Part shown: positions 6,842 to 16,700 of the stretch, one piece after another | Layout: each line of letters begins with the position of its first letter | Numbering within the stretch: the stretch's first letter is position 1 | Assembly: GCA_017935365.1 (NCBI GenBank) | Contig: JAGBHT010000004.1 | Span: forward strand, 1-47,482 | Length of the DNA: 47,482 nt | DNA from: Ruminiclostridium sp. | Lineage (GTDB): Bacteria; Bacillota; Clostridia; Oscillospirales; Ruminococcaceae | Direction of reading: 5' to 3' | Made by a program: the position numbers and the translations under genes | The notes under the pieces: model-generated | What the model was told of the DNA's origin: nothing | Databases searched by the model: none | Seen by the model: only the letters and a program-made list of their open reading frames with translations

Positions 6842-8056
6842 ATGATGACATACGATTCTCTTACCAATGCGGGACTTACTAAGTTCTTCAAGGCAGGTAA
6901 CTATAAAAAGCAGATTATCAAGAACATCGAGATAATCGGTCAGCGTAAGCTGGTCATACTCGGTGACGGACGCGGCGTTAACGCCGAGGTACTCAAAAAG
7001 GTACTCGGTCAGCTCAGAAAAAAAGGTGTGCGTGTTCCTGAGCTTGCGTTTATGGCAACAAACGATGAACGTACACTTGTTAAGGGCGACAATTCACTGC
7101 GCAGTATCACAGAGCTTAAAGGTATGTCAAAGGCATATTACGTTCTTGTTTCATCATCTTACGATGAACTTGAAGTATATCTCAAGGGTATGACAGGCCG
7201 TGTCGGAAGTGCGCAGACTATCGAAAAGCGTTTACAGCAGTACGGCTTTACAGAGCGTGACTACTGCCTTGTAAACCAGCCTGTAGGCTTCCTCGGCACA
7301 TATATGAAGATGAAGCGCTCACAGTTCAACATCTCCGATAAATCAACACAGAACAAGCTGGAAAAGGACGTGCGCCGTACAGAAGCACAGCTTAAAGAGT
7401 GCAAGGATAAGTTCCGCGGACAGCGTTGCTTTATTATAGGCTACAAAGAGGGCGTAAAGCTTGATGAACTGAATCTGCTGTTCAACGAGAAGTGCATAAG
7501 CTACAACGGTATATGCAAGTTCTTCAACAAGACCCCGCTCCGCCCGACACAGTACATACTGTCAAATGCCGAACACTATCTTGGCAACGGTAAGTACATC
7601 GAGGCAATGGACAGTTTTGTTGCAAGCAATGTTACAGTATTTGAGGATAAGTTTGCTAAGAAGCCCACATACTTCAATATAATGGGTAACGGCTTTATTC
7701 CTCAGCTCCCGTCATTCGGTTCTACACAGCACAGCGAGGCTTTAAGACGTATAGACGACCTTTACATAGCTTTACAGCTGGCTTTGTATGAGGGCTTCTC
7801 AGAAATATACATCTACGGTTTTGATGGAATTTACGATGCACAGATAACAAGCTATGAAGAGGCGCTCGTAAACGATGAGAAGAAGTATGACTACCCCGAA
7901 GAAGCGCAGACACTGCTCAAGAATGTAAAGACATACGCATCAAGCGCAGGCGTTTCTATCTACAATATGAGCGGTATCGACAGCCTTAATATGTTCGAGA
8001 GCCGTACATTCGACCAGATAGACTTCTCGACAACAAAGCTGTTATCAAAGATTTAA
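6842..8056 (+). CDS. Unrecognised two-domain protein with a DUF115/MptE-like C-terminal half
   Basis: I do not firmly recognise this 404-residue soluble protein. The N-terminal part has a Rossmann-like strand-loop-helix (RKLVILGDGRGVNAEVL, about 36-52). A charged helix (about 165-195) leads to RCFIIGYKEGVKLDELNLLF and later YIYGFDGIYDA. The C-terminal layout (RCFIIG, N or D after the next strand, 'RPTQYILSNAEHY', 'IYIYGFDG') resembles DUF115 / 6-hydroxymethylpterin pyrophosphokinase MptE-like proteins, which often occur with surface glycans. However, the usual GxGPS loop is replaced by GYKEG, so catalysis may be lost or changed. There is no signal peptide or membrane segment. AGGAG lies 12 bases before the ATG, slightly far. 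It sits between lysC and thyA, nine bases before thyA, which gives no functional clue. Confidence 0.55.
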   Translation: MMTYDSLTNAGLTKFFKAGNYKKQIIKNIEIIGQRKLVILGDGRGVNAEVLKKVLGQLRKKGVRVPELAFMATNDERTLVKGDNSLRSITELKGMSKAYYVLVSSSYDELEVYLKGMTGRVGSAQTIEKRLQQYGFTERDYCLVNQPVGFLGTYMKMKRSQFNISDKSTQNKLEKDVRRTEAQLKECKDKFRGQRCFIIGYKEGVKLDELNLLFNEKCISYNGICKFFNKTPLRPTQYILSNAEHYLGNGKYIEAMDSFVASNVTVFEDKFAKKPTYFNIMGNGFIPQLPSFGSTQHSEALRRIDDLYIALQLALYEGFSEIYIYGFDGIYDAQITSYEEALVNDEKKYDYPEEAQTLLKNVKTYASSAGVSIYNMSGIDSLNMFESRTFDQIDFSTTKLLSKI

Positions 8057-8065
8057 GGAATCATA

Positions 8066-8893
8066 ATGAGTTTAGCTGATAAATATTTTATAGAAAACTG
8101 CCGTGATATAATCGAAAACGGCTCATGGGATACAAACAGTAATGTCCGTCCTCACTGGGAAGACGGCACACCGGCGCATACCGTTAAAAAGTTCTGCGTG
8201 GTGAATCGTTACAATTTACAGGAAGAATTTCCCGTAATGACGCTCCGCCGTATCTTCTACCGCTCCGCAATAGAAGAAATTCTGTGGATATATCAGAAGA
8301 AAAGCAACCGTGTTGCCGATTTGTCTACTCATATATGGGATTCCTGGGCTGACGAGAACGGCACGATAGGCAAGGCTTACGGCTGGCAGTTAGGACAGAA
8401 GAGCGTCTACCCGGAGGGCGAGTTTGACCAGGTCGACAGAGTACTGTATGACCTTAAGCATAACCCTGCAAGCCGTCGCATAATGACGAATATGTATAAT
8501 CATAAGGATCTGCATGAAATGGGGCTTGCTCCCTGCGCCTACAGTATGACGTTCAATGTTACCGGCGATACGCTGAACGCTATTTTAAATCAGCGTTCAC
8601 AGGATATGCTGACTGCGAACAACTGGAACGTATGCCAGTACGCCGCACTGCTCATAATGTTTGCCAAGGCATCGGGTCTTAAGGCAGGCGAGCTTGTGCA
8701 CGTCATAGCCGACGCACATATCTATGACAGACATATTGACGCAGTTAAACGCATTATAGAAAAAGAGCCTTATCCCGCACCTGAAATGGTAGTTGAGGAT
8801 ATAACCGATTTCTACAGGTTTACAAAGAACAGCTTTACGCTGAAAGACTATAAATATCACGATTTCAACGAGAAAATAGAAGTCGCAATATAA
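8066..8893 (+). CDS. thyA: Thymidylate synthase
   Basis: This 275-residue enzyme methylates dUMP to dTMP using methylenetetrahydrofolate. The nucleophile is C157 in LAPCAYSMTF. RRIMTNMYN supplies the phosphate-binding arginines of the partner subunit. QRSQDM gives the Arg-Ser-Asp group, NNWNV the uracil-binding Asn, and DAHIYDRH the His and Tyr that hold the dUMP sugar. The residue after the catalytic Cys is Ala, where E. coli and Lactobacillus enzymes have His. The fold blocks are otherwise intact, so it is probably active. AAGGA precedes the ATG, nine bases after the previous gene, so it is likely co-transcribed with it. A weak hairpin follows at 8902. Confidence 0.93.
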   Translation: MSLADKYFIENCRDIIENGSWDTNSNVRPHWEDGTPAHTVKKFCVVNRYNLQEEFPVMTLRRIFYRSAIEEILWIYQKKSNRVADLSTHIWDSWADENGTIGKAYGWQLGQKSVYPEGEFDQVDRVLYDLKHNPASRRIMTNMYNHKDLHEMGLAPCAYSMTFNVTGDTLNAILNQRSQDMLTANNWNVCQYAALLIMFAKASGLKAGELVHVIADAHIYDRHIDAVKRIIEKEPYPAPEMVVEDITDFYRFTKNSFTLKDYKYHDFNEKIEVAI

Positions 8894-8901
8894 GCACCTA
8901 T

Positions 8902-8927
8902 GCCCCGCAAGAGCAATGCGGGGCTTT
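8902..8927 (+). terminator. Weak terminator after thyA
   Basis: GCCCCGCA (8902-8909) and TGCGGGGC (8917-8924) form an 8-bp GC-rich stem with a seven-base loop, but only three T follow. It may reduce rather than stop transcription into the exonuclease gene. Confidence 0.55.
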
Positions 8928-8962
8928 GAGTGTTATTATAAAAACAGAAGGGAGGCGCACGG

Positions 8963-9985
8963 GTGACATATATTGTACTCGATATGGAATGGAGTCAGCC
9001 TGTATGCAGAGAAAAGACGCGGATAGCGGGCACAAAGGTATTGCAGGTTGAAATAATACAGATAGGCGCCGTGGCAGTTACAGACGGAAAGATAAGTGAA
9101 AACTTTTTTTCCGAGTATGTAAAGCCGAGATATTATACCGAGATTAAAGGCAGGATAAAGAAACTCACAGGCATAACCAAGAACGACCTCAAGGACGCTG
9201 ACGATCTGGTAATTGTCATGGAACGTTTCAGGCAGTGGTGTGAGAGCTTCGGGAACAGTGTTATAGCAACATGGGGTCCGGATGATATACCGACACTGCG
9301 CGGTCAGTGCCTGTTCTATAACTATGACGTAAGCTGGCTTCCCGGTTGGTTCAACCTTCAGCCGCTGATGACAAGGCAATATAATATTGACCGCCCGCAG
9401 ATAACGCTTCAGTCGGCGGTTGAGATCACCGGTGTACAGCAGGAGCTTGATTATCACAGTGCGATAAACGACGCGTACTACACAGCGCTTGTCCTTACTA
9501 AAATAAACGATATACCGAGCGAGATCGAATGGCAGAGAAAAGTTGACTATGCACATACAAATCCGTTCAGGAGCATATGTCAGGCTTCTTACGGAACAGT
9601 GAGGACCGCACGAATGAACAGCGTTCCGAGATTATCTCCGCTTAACAGGTACATCTGCCCGATATGCGGAAAGCCGGCTACGCTGAAAGGCAAGCTCGTG
9701 TGGCTCAGACCCATGAACTATATGGCTGTCATGCACTGTGCCAAACACTCTATAAAAGTAACAGTCAGATTTGAAAAGAATGCGGACAGAGAATACCAAT
9801 GGGTAAAACGGTATGTGCTGTCCGATGAAAAAGACGAGGAGCTGTACGCTTCTCTTATAAAGGATAAACTGCCCCCGCCCGTTGCCGCAACCGACAGAAC
9901 AGGCAGAACGGACAGAAGACCCGCAACAAGACGAAATACAAGAAGAAAACCCGGAATATCAGGTGAAAGGAAAAACAATGGCTAA
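8963..9985 (+). CDS. DEDDh 3'-5' exonuclease with C-terminal zinc-finger-like segment
   Basis: This 340-residue protein has an RNase T / DnaQ-like exonuclease domain over about residues 1-185. YIVLDMEWSQ supplies the first Asp-Glu pair, a central Asp is in ATWGPDDIP, and HSAINDAYYTA gives the His and last Asp of a DEDDh active site. The arrangement resembles KapD / ERI-1-like exonucleases. A second part (about 230-265) has CPICGKP and later MHCAKH, a plausible zinc-binding finger. The tail is short, basic and rich in Arg, Lys and Thr, which would suit nucleic-acid binding. Translation begins at GTG 8963 behind GGGAGG. Its end overlaps the esterase gene by eight bases, so the two are co-translated. 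The substrate (RNA or DNA) is unknown. Confidence 0.8.
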   Translation: MTYIVLDMEWSQPVCREKTRIAGTKVLQVEIIQIGAVAVTDGKISENFFSEYVKPRYYTEIKGRIKKLTGITKNDLKDADDLVIVMERFRQWCESFGNSVIATWGPDDIPTLRGQCLFYNYDVSWLPGWFNLQPLMTRQYNIDRPQITLQSAVEITGVQQELDYHSAINDAYYTALVLTKINDIPSEIEWQRKVDYAHTNPFRSICQASYGTVRTARMNSVPRLSPLNRYICPICGKPATLKGKLVWLRPMNYMAVMHCAKHSIKVTVRFEKNADREYQWVKRYVLSDEKDEELYASLIKDKLPPPVAATDRTGRTDRRPATRRNTRRKPGISGERKNNG

Positions 9986-11504
9986 ATTCAAAGCGGCTGC
10001 GGTATTCAGCAGCAATATGGTTCTCCAGAGAGAAAAGAACGTAAGAGTATTCGGTACAGGTAAGGACGGCGAAAGCATAATAGTTTCCATATGCGGAAAC
10101 ACTGCCGTAACTCAGGTTGCCGATGAAAAGTGGTGCGTTAAACTGCCGGCTATGAAGGCAGGCGGTCCTTATGAGATGAAGATAAGCAACGGCGACGAAA
10201 CCATCGTGTTCGGTAACGTCATGGTAGGCGAGGTATGGCTTGCAGGCGGTCAGAGCAATATGGAACTTGAGCTTCAGAACTGCACAGGCGGTAAGGATTA
10301 TCTTGCAAACGATAAGACGGAGAATGTACGCTACTACTACACGCAGAAGAACTGCAATATGGACGAAAAGTTCTTCCGTGACGAAGAGAACACAGGCTGG
10401 AGCTGTTTTGACAGCGAAAGCGCAAGAGCGTGGAGCGCAGTTGCGTATTTCTATGCAAAGGAGCTTGCCGCAAAGCTCGGCGTTACTGTCGGAATAATCG
10501 GTTGTAACTGGGGCGGCACAAGCGCAAGCTACTGGATGAGCCGTGAATCACTTGAAAAAGATACAGACTTAAAGGCATATCTTGATGACTTTGACAATGC
10601 CGTTGCAGGCAGATCAAGAGAAGAAATGGACAAGGAATACCTCGACTATGTAAAGTACGAGGAAGAGTGGCAGAAGAAGTCGGTAGAGTTCTACAGTGCA
10701 CACCCCGACGGAACCTGGGACGAGTGCCAGGCTTACTGCGGTGTCAGCAAGTACCCCGGTCCTATGACGCCCCTGAATCCTTTCCACGCTACAGCGCTTT
10801 ATGACAGTATGTTAAAGCGTGTATGCCCGTATACTATAAAAGGATTTATATACTATCAGGGCGAAACGGACGACAACAGACCGAAAACATATTTCAAGCT
10901 GTTCAAGTCGCTTATTCAGCTGTGGAGAGATGACTGGGGCGACGATGAACTTCCGTTCATGTTCGTACAGCTCCCTATGCACCGCTACAAGGCAGACCCC
11001 GACTGGAAGCACTGGTGCCTTATCAGAGAGGCACAGATGCGTACTTTCAAGACGGTCAAGAATACAGGTATCGCAGTTATCCTTGACTGCGGTGAGTTCA
11101 ACGAGATCCACCCCAAGAACAAAGTTCCGGTAGGTCACAGACTGTACTTACAGGCTATGCACCACGTTTACGGCGACAATGAAACCGAAGCGTTCGGTCC
11201 TATCTACAAGAATATGACCGTAATGGGTGACAGAGCAGTAATAAGCTTTGAACACGCAGAAAACGGCTTTGATATAAAGGGCGACAATGGTATAACAGGC
11301 TTTGAAGTCGCAGGCGCCGATAAGGAATATAAGCCTGCCTGCGCTGTAATAGACGAGGACGGAACAATAAGCGTTTATGCAGACGAGGTAAAGAAGCCCG
11401 CTTATGTTCGTTACCTCTGGACAAATTACGGCGACGTTACTCTGTACGGCAAGAACGGAATACCCGTTGCTCCGTTCAGAACAAGTATGAACGACGAAAA
11501 GTAA
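9978..11504 (+). CDS. Sialate O-acetylesterase-like SGNH hydrolase, cytoplasmic
   Basis: This 508-residue protein belongs to the SASA / DUF303 SGNH esterases that remove O-acetyl groups from sialic acids or plant sugars. The catalytic Ser is S93 in LAGGQSNMELE. Other family blocks are GCNWGGTSASYWM, GFIYYQGETD, and the C-terminal DCGEFNEIHPKNK with the catalytic His. A small beta domain precedes the hydrolase, as in the family. No signal peptide is seen, so it should act inside the cell on imported, acetylated oligosaccharides. The ATG at 9978 follows GAAAGGA and lies inside the exonuclease gene. An upstream ATG in the same frame at 9882 has no ribosome site and would lie deeper in that gene. 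malQ follows 24 bases later. The substrate is inferred only from family. Confidence 0.87.
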   Translation: MAKFKAAAVFSSNMVLQREKNVRVFGTGKDGESIIVSICGNTAVTQVADEKWCVKLPAMKAGGPYEMKISNGDETIVFGNVMVGEVWLAGGQSNMELELQNCTGGKDYLANDKTENVRYYYTQKNCNMDEKFFRDEENTGWSCFDSESARAWSAVAYFYAKELAAKLGVTVGIIGCNWGGTSASYWMSRESLEKDTDLKAYLDDFDNAVAGRSREEMDKEYLDYVKYEEEWQKKSVEFYSAHPDGTWDECQAYCGVSKYPGPMTPLNPFHATALYDSMLKRVCPYTIKGFIYYQGETDDNRPKTYFKLFKSLIQLWRDDWGDDELPFMFVQLPMHRYKADPDWKHWCLIREAQMRTFKTVKNTGIAVILDCGEFNEIHPKNKVPVGHRLYLQAMHHVYGDNETEAFGPIYKNMTVMGDRAVISFEHAENGFDIKGDNGITGFEVAGADKEYKPACAVIDEDGTISVYADEVKKPAYVRYLWTNYGDVTLYGKNGIPVAPFRTSMNDEK

Positions 11505-11528
11505 GACTTAGATCCGAAAGGCATTATT

Positions 11529-13037
11529 ATGGAACTTAAACGCAGCAGCGGAGTATTACTCCATATAACAAGCCTTCCTGCAAACGAGGGTATAGGAACG
11601 CTCGGAAGACCGGCATTTGAATTTGTCAACTGGCTTAAAGCGGCAGGACAGAAATACTGGCAGGTACTACCGATACACCCGACGGGATATGCGGATTCTC
11701 CCTATCAGTCGCCGTCGGCATTCGCAGGCAATCCCCTGCTTATAGATCTATGGGAGCTTGTCGAACTCGGACTTCTCATACCCGATGACATAAAAGGCAG
11801 AGAATACGGCGAGGACCCGTCTGCGGTCGACTATGAAAAGGTAATAGCGCAGAAGAATGAGCTGTTACACAAAGCTTTCTTCTCTTTCAAGGAAGATGTC
11901 GCTTATCTTGCGTTTGTGCAGGAGCAGGGCTGGTGGCTTGAAGACTATGCGCTTTTTATGGCAATAAAACAGCACAATGAACTGCGCTCATGGCTTACCT
12001 GGGACAAGGATCTCCGTTTCAGAAAGCCGGAAGTGCTTGCCGCTTTCAAGGAAGAACATATCGAAGAAATCAAATTTCACCGTTTTGTACAGTATATGTT
12101 CTTTACACAGTGGAACAAACTGAAAGCATACGCCAACAAAAACGGCATATCCATAATAGGCGATATCCCGATATATGCCGCTATGGACAGTGCGGACGTA
12201 TGGGTAAATCCGAAGCTTTTCACAATTGATATTTCTCTGCGTCCTACTCTTGTCGCAGGAGTACCGCCCGATTATTTTTCACCCACGGGACAGCTCTGGG
12301 GAAATCCCCTGTATGACTGGGACACTATGGAGCGTGACGGTTACAGCTGGTGGCTGTCAAGAATAGACCATGCAATGAAGCTGTTCGATATGGTGAGAAT
12401 CGACCACTTCCGTGCATTTGACACTTATTACGCTATTCCCGCCGACGCAACAACAGCAGAATACGGCGAGTGGAAAAAAGGTCCCGGCATGAAACTGTTC
12501 AACACGGTAAGAGAAAAGCTCGGTGATGTAAACATTATTGCCGAAGATCTGGGCGATATATTCGACAGCGTTAAAAAGCTTCTCAGCGATACGGGTTTCC
12601 CCGGTATGAGAGTTTTACAGTTCGGTTTCAACAACGAATATCAGGACAACATCCATCTGTGCCATAACTATGTAAACAACTGCGTTGCATATACAGGCAC
12701 TCACGACAACGATACTATAATGGGCTGGCTGAAATCCGCAGACGCAAAAGCCGCAAAGATGGCAAAGAGCTACATAAACGCAAACTTCTTGGAGCATAAG
12801 AACGTAAGCTTTATAAGAAGCGTTTATGCAAGTCCTGCCGCACTTGCGATAATTCCTATGCAGGATATACTCGGCATTGACGGCAGAGGAAGAATGAACG
12901 TTCCCTCGACTGTCGGCGGAAACTGGACGTGGAGAATGAAAAAGCCGGCAAATAAAAAATCCGCAAGACTTATGAATAAGCTCGCAACAGCTTATCTCAG
13001 AAAGCCTGCGGTAACAGCAAAAGCAAAGGACAAATAA
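11529..13037 (+). CDS. malQ: 4-alpha-glucanotransferase (amylomaltase)
   Basis: This 502-residue GH77 enzyme transfers alpha-1,4-glucan segments between maltooligosaccharides, releasing glucose. Typical blocks are SSGVLLHITSLP at the start, YWQVLPIHPTGYADSPYQSPSAFAGN, MVRIDHFRAF with the nucleophile Asp, NIIAEDLGD with the acid/base Glu, and VAYTGTHDNDTI. The length suits the short bacterial form without N-terminal extension. It is cytoplasmic and would process imported starch breakdown products or glycogen. AAAGG precedes the ATG. pth starts two bases after its stop, so the two are in one operon. Confidence 0.95.
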   Translation: MELKRSSGVLLHITSLPANEGIGTLGRPAFEFVNWLKAAGQKYWQVLPIHPTGYADSPYQSPSAFAGNPLLIDLWELVELGLLIPDDIKGREYGEDPSAVDYEKVIAQKNELLHKAFFSFKEDVAYLAFVQEQGWWLEDYALFMAIKQHNELRSWLTWDKDLRFRKPEVLAAFKEEHIEEIKFHRFVQYMFFTQWNKLKAYANKNGISIIGDIPIYAAMDSADVWVNPKLFTIDISLRPTLVAGVPPDYFSPTGQLWGNPLYDWDTMERDGYSWWLSRIDHAMKLFDMVRIDHFRAFDTYYAIPADATTAEYGEWKKGPGMKLFNTVREKLGDVNIIAEDLGDIFDSVKKLLSDTGFPGMRVLQFGFNNEYQDNIHLCHNYVNNCVAYTGTHDNDTIMGWLKSADAKAAKMAKSYINANFLEHKNVSFIRSVYASPAALAIIPMQDILGIDGRGRMNVPSTVGGNWTWRMKKPANKKSARLMNKLATAYLRKPAVTAKAKDK

Positions 13038-13039
13038 AA

Positions 13040-13669
13040 ATGTCATTATCCGATATATTTGATAAGATAGCCGCAGGCAGAGAGCCTGCGCCGACAGGTG
13101 CAGTCGAATATCTCATAGTGGGACTGGGAAACCCGGGCACTCAGTATGAGAATACAAGGCACAATGCAGGCTTTATGGCAATAGATACGCTTGCCGAAAA
13201 GCTCGGCGTGCAGGTAAAAAAGCTGAAATTCAAATCTCTCATTGCCGATTGTACTGTTGAGGGCAAGCATTGCCTTTTAATGAAACCGTCAACATTTATG
13301 AACAACAGCGGTGAAGCTGTAAGCGAGGCTATGAACTTCTACAAGCTCCCGCCTCAGAATATACTTGTAATGTACGACGATATTTCTCTTGATGTCGGCA
13401 GGACAAGAATACGCAGAAAAGGCAGTGACGGCGGTCATAACGGTATAAAGAGCATAATACTGCTTACAAACAGTGACGCTTTCCCCCGTGTAAAGATAGG
13501 TGTCGGCGCAAAGCCACACCCCGATTTTCCGCTTGCAGACTGGGTACTTTCTGGCTTCAAGAAGGAAGACGGCGAGAACCTTGAAAAAGCACTCGACAAT
13601 GCCGCTGAAGCCGCAAAGCTCATAGTTGCGGGCAAGATAGATATGGCAATGAACAAATACAGTTCGTAA
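13040..13669 (+). CDS. pth: Peptidyl-tRNA hydrolase
   Basis: This 209-residue enzyme cleaves peptidyl-tRNA released from stalled ribosomes. YLIVGLGNPGTQYENTRHNAGF carries N31 and catalytic H41. MKPSTFMNNSG and MYDDISLDVG (Asp about 113) complete the site, and GSDGGHNGIKSI is the tRNA-binding loop. About 20 residues precede the usual beginning of the fold. The ribosome site AAAGGAC lies in the end of malQ and supports this start, so the extension is probably real. The gene is followed by mfd, as in Firmicutes where pth and mfd are adjacent. Confidence 0.95.
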   Translation: MSLSDIFDKIAAGREPAPTGAVEYLIVGLGNPGTQYENTRHNAGFMAIDTLAEKLGVQVKKLKFKSLIADCTVEGKHCLLMKPSTFMNNSGEAVSEAMNFYKLPPQNILVMYDDISLDVGRTRIRRKGSDGGHNGIKSIILLTNSDAFPRVKIGVGAKPHPDFPLADWVLSGFKKEDGENLEKALDNAAEAAKLIVAGKIDMAMNKYSS

Positions 13670-13703
13670 GAATAACCCTTAAAGCTACAGAAAGACAGAC
13701 AAT

Positions 13704-16700
13704 ATGGAACTTCTTAAAAATATGGCTGACACGCTGACCGAGTATAAAAAGTCAGTCACTCATATTTTAAGCGATGAACCCGTCCCCTTGTTGGTGACGG
13801 GACTTTCGCATATACACAAGGCGCACTTCTTAGCGTCACTGAGCTATGAAAAGATACCCGCCCCGATACTTGTTATAACCGAGAGCGAAGCGTCCGCCGC
13901 AAAGCTCACCGAGGATATAAATACAATGTGCGGCGATACTGCCGCATATCAGTTTCCCGCATCGGACCTGACGCTTACCGATACCGAGGCGCAGTCAAAC
14001 GAGTACGAGCATAAGCGTATCGAAACGCTGTCTGCCGCTCTTTCAGGCAAGGCAAAGCTTATAATATCATCATCGGAAGCGGCAGTACAGCTCACCGTAC
14101 CCAAAGACGTGCTGAAAAAGCACACCGTAACGCTGAAAGCAGGCGATGAAATAAAGCTTGACGAGCTTGCAAAAACGCTTATTTCGGCAGGTTACACACG
14201 CTGTGATATGATAGAGGGCAAGGGACAGTTCTCGTTCCGCGGCTCGCTTGCAGATATTTACCCCGTCAGCAGTGATTACCCCGTCAGAATTGAGCTGTGG
14301 GGTGATGAAATAGACACGGTAGCCTCATTTGACATAGACACCCAGCGAAGAATAGATACGGTCAAAAGCGTCAGCATAACCCCCTGCGGTGAAACCATCT
14401 TTGAAGAGGGAGTTCTGCCGCAGACATTACAGACGCTTCTCGAAAAGACCGAGAAGAACAAAAAGAAGAATGATGAAGCGGCAAAGCGCATAAGACGCGA
14501 CATAGCAAGACTGCGTGACGGTCTTTCGGTATGTTGTCTTACACGTTATTTTCCGCTGTGCTATAAAACCCCCGGCAGTATTTTTGACTATGCAAGCACT
14601 TTAATAATCTGCGAATCGTTCACTGCCGCAGAATCCGCCAAGGGTGCAATATCAGCTCACCTTGAAGACCTGAAACTGCTCACTGAGGACGGAGTTCTCT
14701 GCAAGGGACTTGATAAGTACCTTATGAGTAAAGCCGAATATCAGGACGTAGTAAAAGAGAATGTACGGCTCTATATGGACACGTTCATAAGAGGCGGCGG
14801 AATTGATCTCGGCGATATTCTGAAGGTCGATTCGATACAGCTTTCCGCATGGAGCGGTGAATATAAGACGCTGTGCGAGGAGCTTGACAACTATAAGAAA
14901 AACGGCTATACCTGCATTATATTCGGCGGCACGGACAAAGCGGCAAAGATACTTGCCGACGACCTGCGTGACAGCGGATATCAGGCTGATTACGCAAAAA
15001 ATCCGAAAAAATTCTATCTCGGCAGAATTACCGTAGTAGAGGGAATTATTTCGGCAGGCTTTGAATACCCTGAGGAAAAAATTGCGGTACTCACCCGCAC
15101 AAGCGCTTCATCGTCGAAAACCTCAGCCCCTAAAAAGAAATTCAAAAAGGGCGCGCAGATACGCTCACTCAGCGATATAGCACAGGGCGATTTAGTCGTA
15201 CACGGTTCTTACGGTATCGGCGTGTTTGAGGGCGTTCAGAAGCTTACCGCCGACAAGATCTCAAAGGACTATATCAAGATAAAATACGCAGGTACGGACG
15301 TGCTTTACGTTCCTGTAACCCAGCTTGACCTTATTTCACGCTATATCGGAAGCGGCGACGCCGACACGGTAAGACTGAACAAGCTCGGCACTGACACCTG
15401 GAAAAAGGCAAAGACCAAGGCAAAAGCGGCAACACAGGAGATGGCGAAGGAGCTTATCGAACTGTATTCACGCCGTATGAAAGCCAAGGGTTACGCATTC
15501 TCTCCCGACACCGAGCAACAGCATATATTTGAGGATCATTTCAGCTATGTTGAAACGGACGATCAGCTCAGGTGCATAGAAGAGATAAAGCACGATATGA
15601 TGCGCACAGCTCCGATGGAACGACTGCTCTGCGGTGATGTAGGTTTCGGCAAGACCGAAGTTGCGCTCCGTGCCGCATTCAAGTGTATAGGCGACGGAAA
15701 GCAGTGCGCTATCCTTGTTCCGACAACCGTTCTTGCATGGCAGCACTACCAGACGGTTTTGAAACGTATGGAAGGCTTCAACGTAAGAGTTGAGCTATTG
15801 TCACGTTTCCGCACCGCAAAGGAGCAGAAAGCGATCCTTAAAAAGCTTGAAGAGGGCGAACTTGACCTTGTTGTCGGCACACACAGACTTGTACAGGACG
15901 ATGTAAAGTTCAAGGATTTAGGGCTTGTTATAATAGATGAGGAACAGCGTTTCGGTGTAAACGACAAGGAAAAGCTGAAAGAAGCGTTCACAAACGTAGA
16001 CGTGCTGACCTTATCCGCAACTCCCATTCCGAGGACGCTCAATATGGCAATGTCGGGAATAAGGGATATGAGCGTCATTGAAACGCCGCCCGGCGACCGT
16101 CACCCGATAACCACCTATGTTGTCGAACACGACCGCGGAGTTATAGCCCAGGCGATAAGCAAGGAACTGCGCCGTAACGGACAGGTCTACTATGTTCATA
16201 ACCGCATTGAAAGCATATATTCCTGTGCCGCCGACATTCATTCGATGGTACCCGAAGCCAATATAGGAATAGCGCACGGCAGAATGAGCGAGGAAGAACT
16301 TCTCGATGTATGGAGAAGGCTTATCGAGGGCGAAATAAACGTGCTTGTCTGCACAACGCTTATAGAAACAGGCGTAGATGTGCCGAACTGCAACACGCTG
16401 ATAATTGAGAATGCGGACTGTATGGGACTTGCCCAGCTCCACCAGCTGAGAGGCCGTGTCGGACGTACAAACCGCCGTGCATACGCCTATTTCACATTCC
16501 AGCGTGGCAAAGTGCTGAGCGAGATAGCCACCAAGCGACTTGACGCGATAAGAGAATTTACCCGTTTCGGTTCGGGCTTCAGAATTGCTATGAAAGACCT
16601 TGAGATAAGAGGTGCAGGCTCGGTACTCGGTCAGAGCCAGTCGGGACACTTAGCATCTGTCGGTTACGATATGTATATCAAACTGCTTAATGAGGCTATT

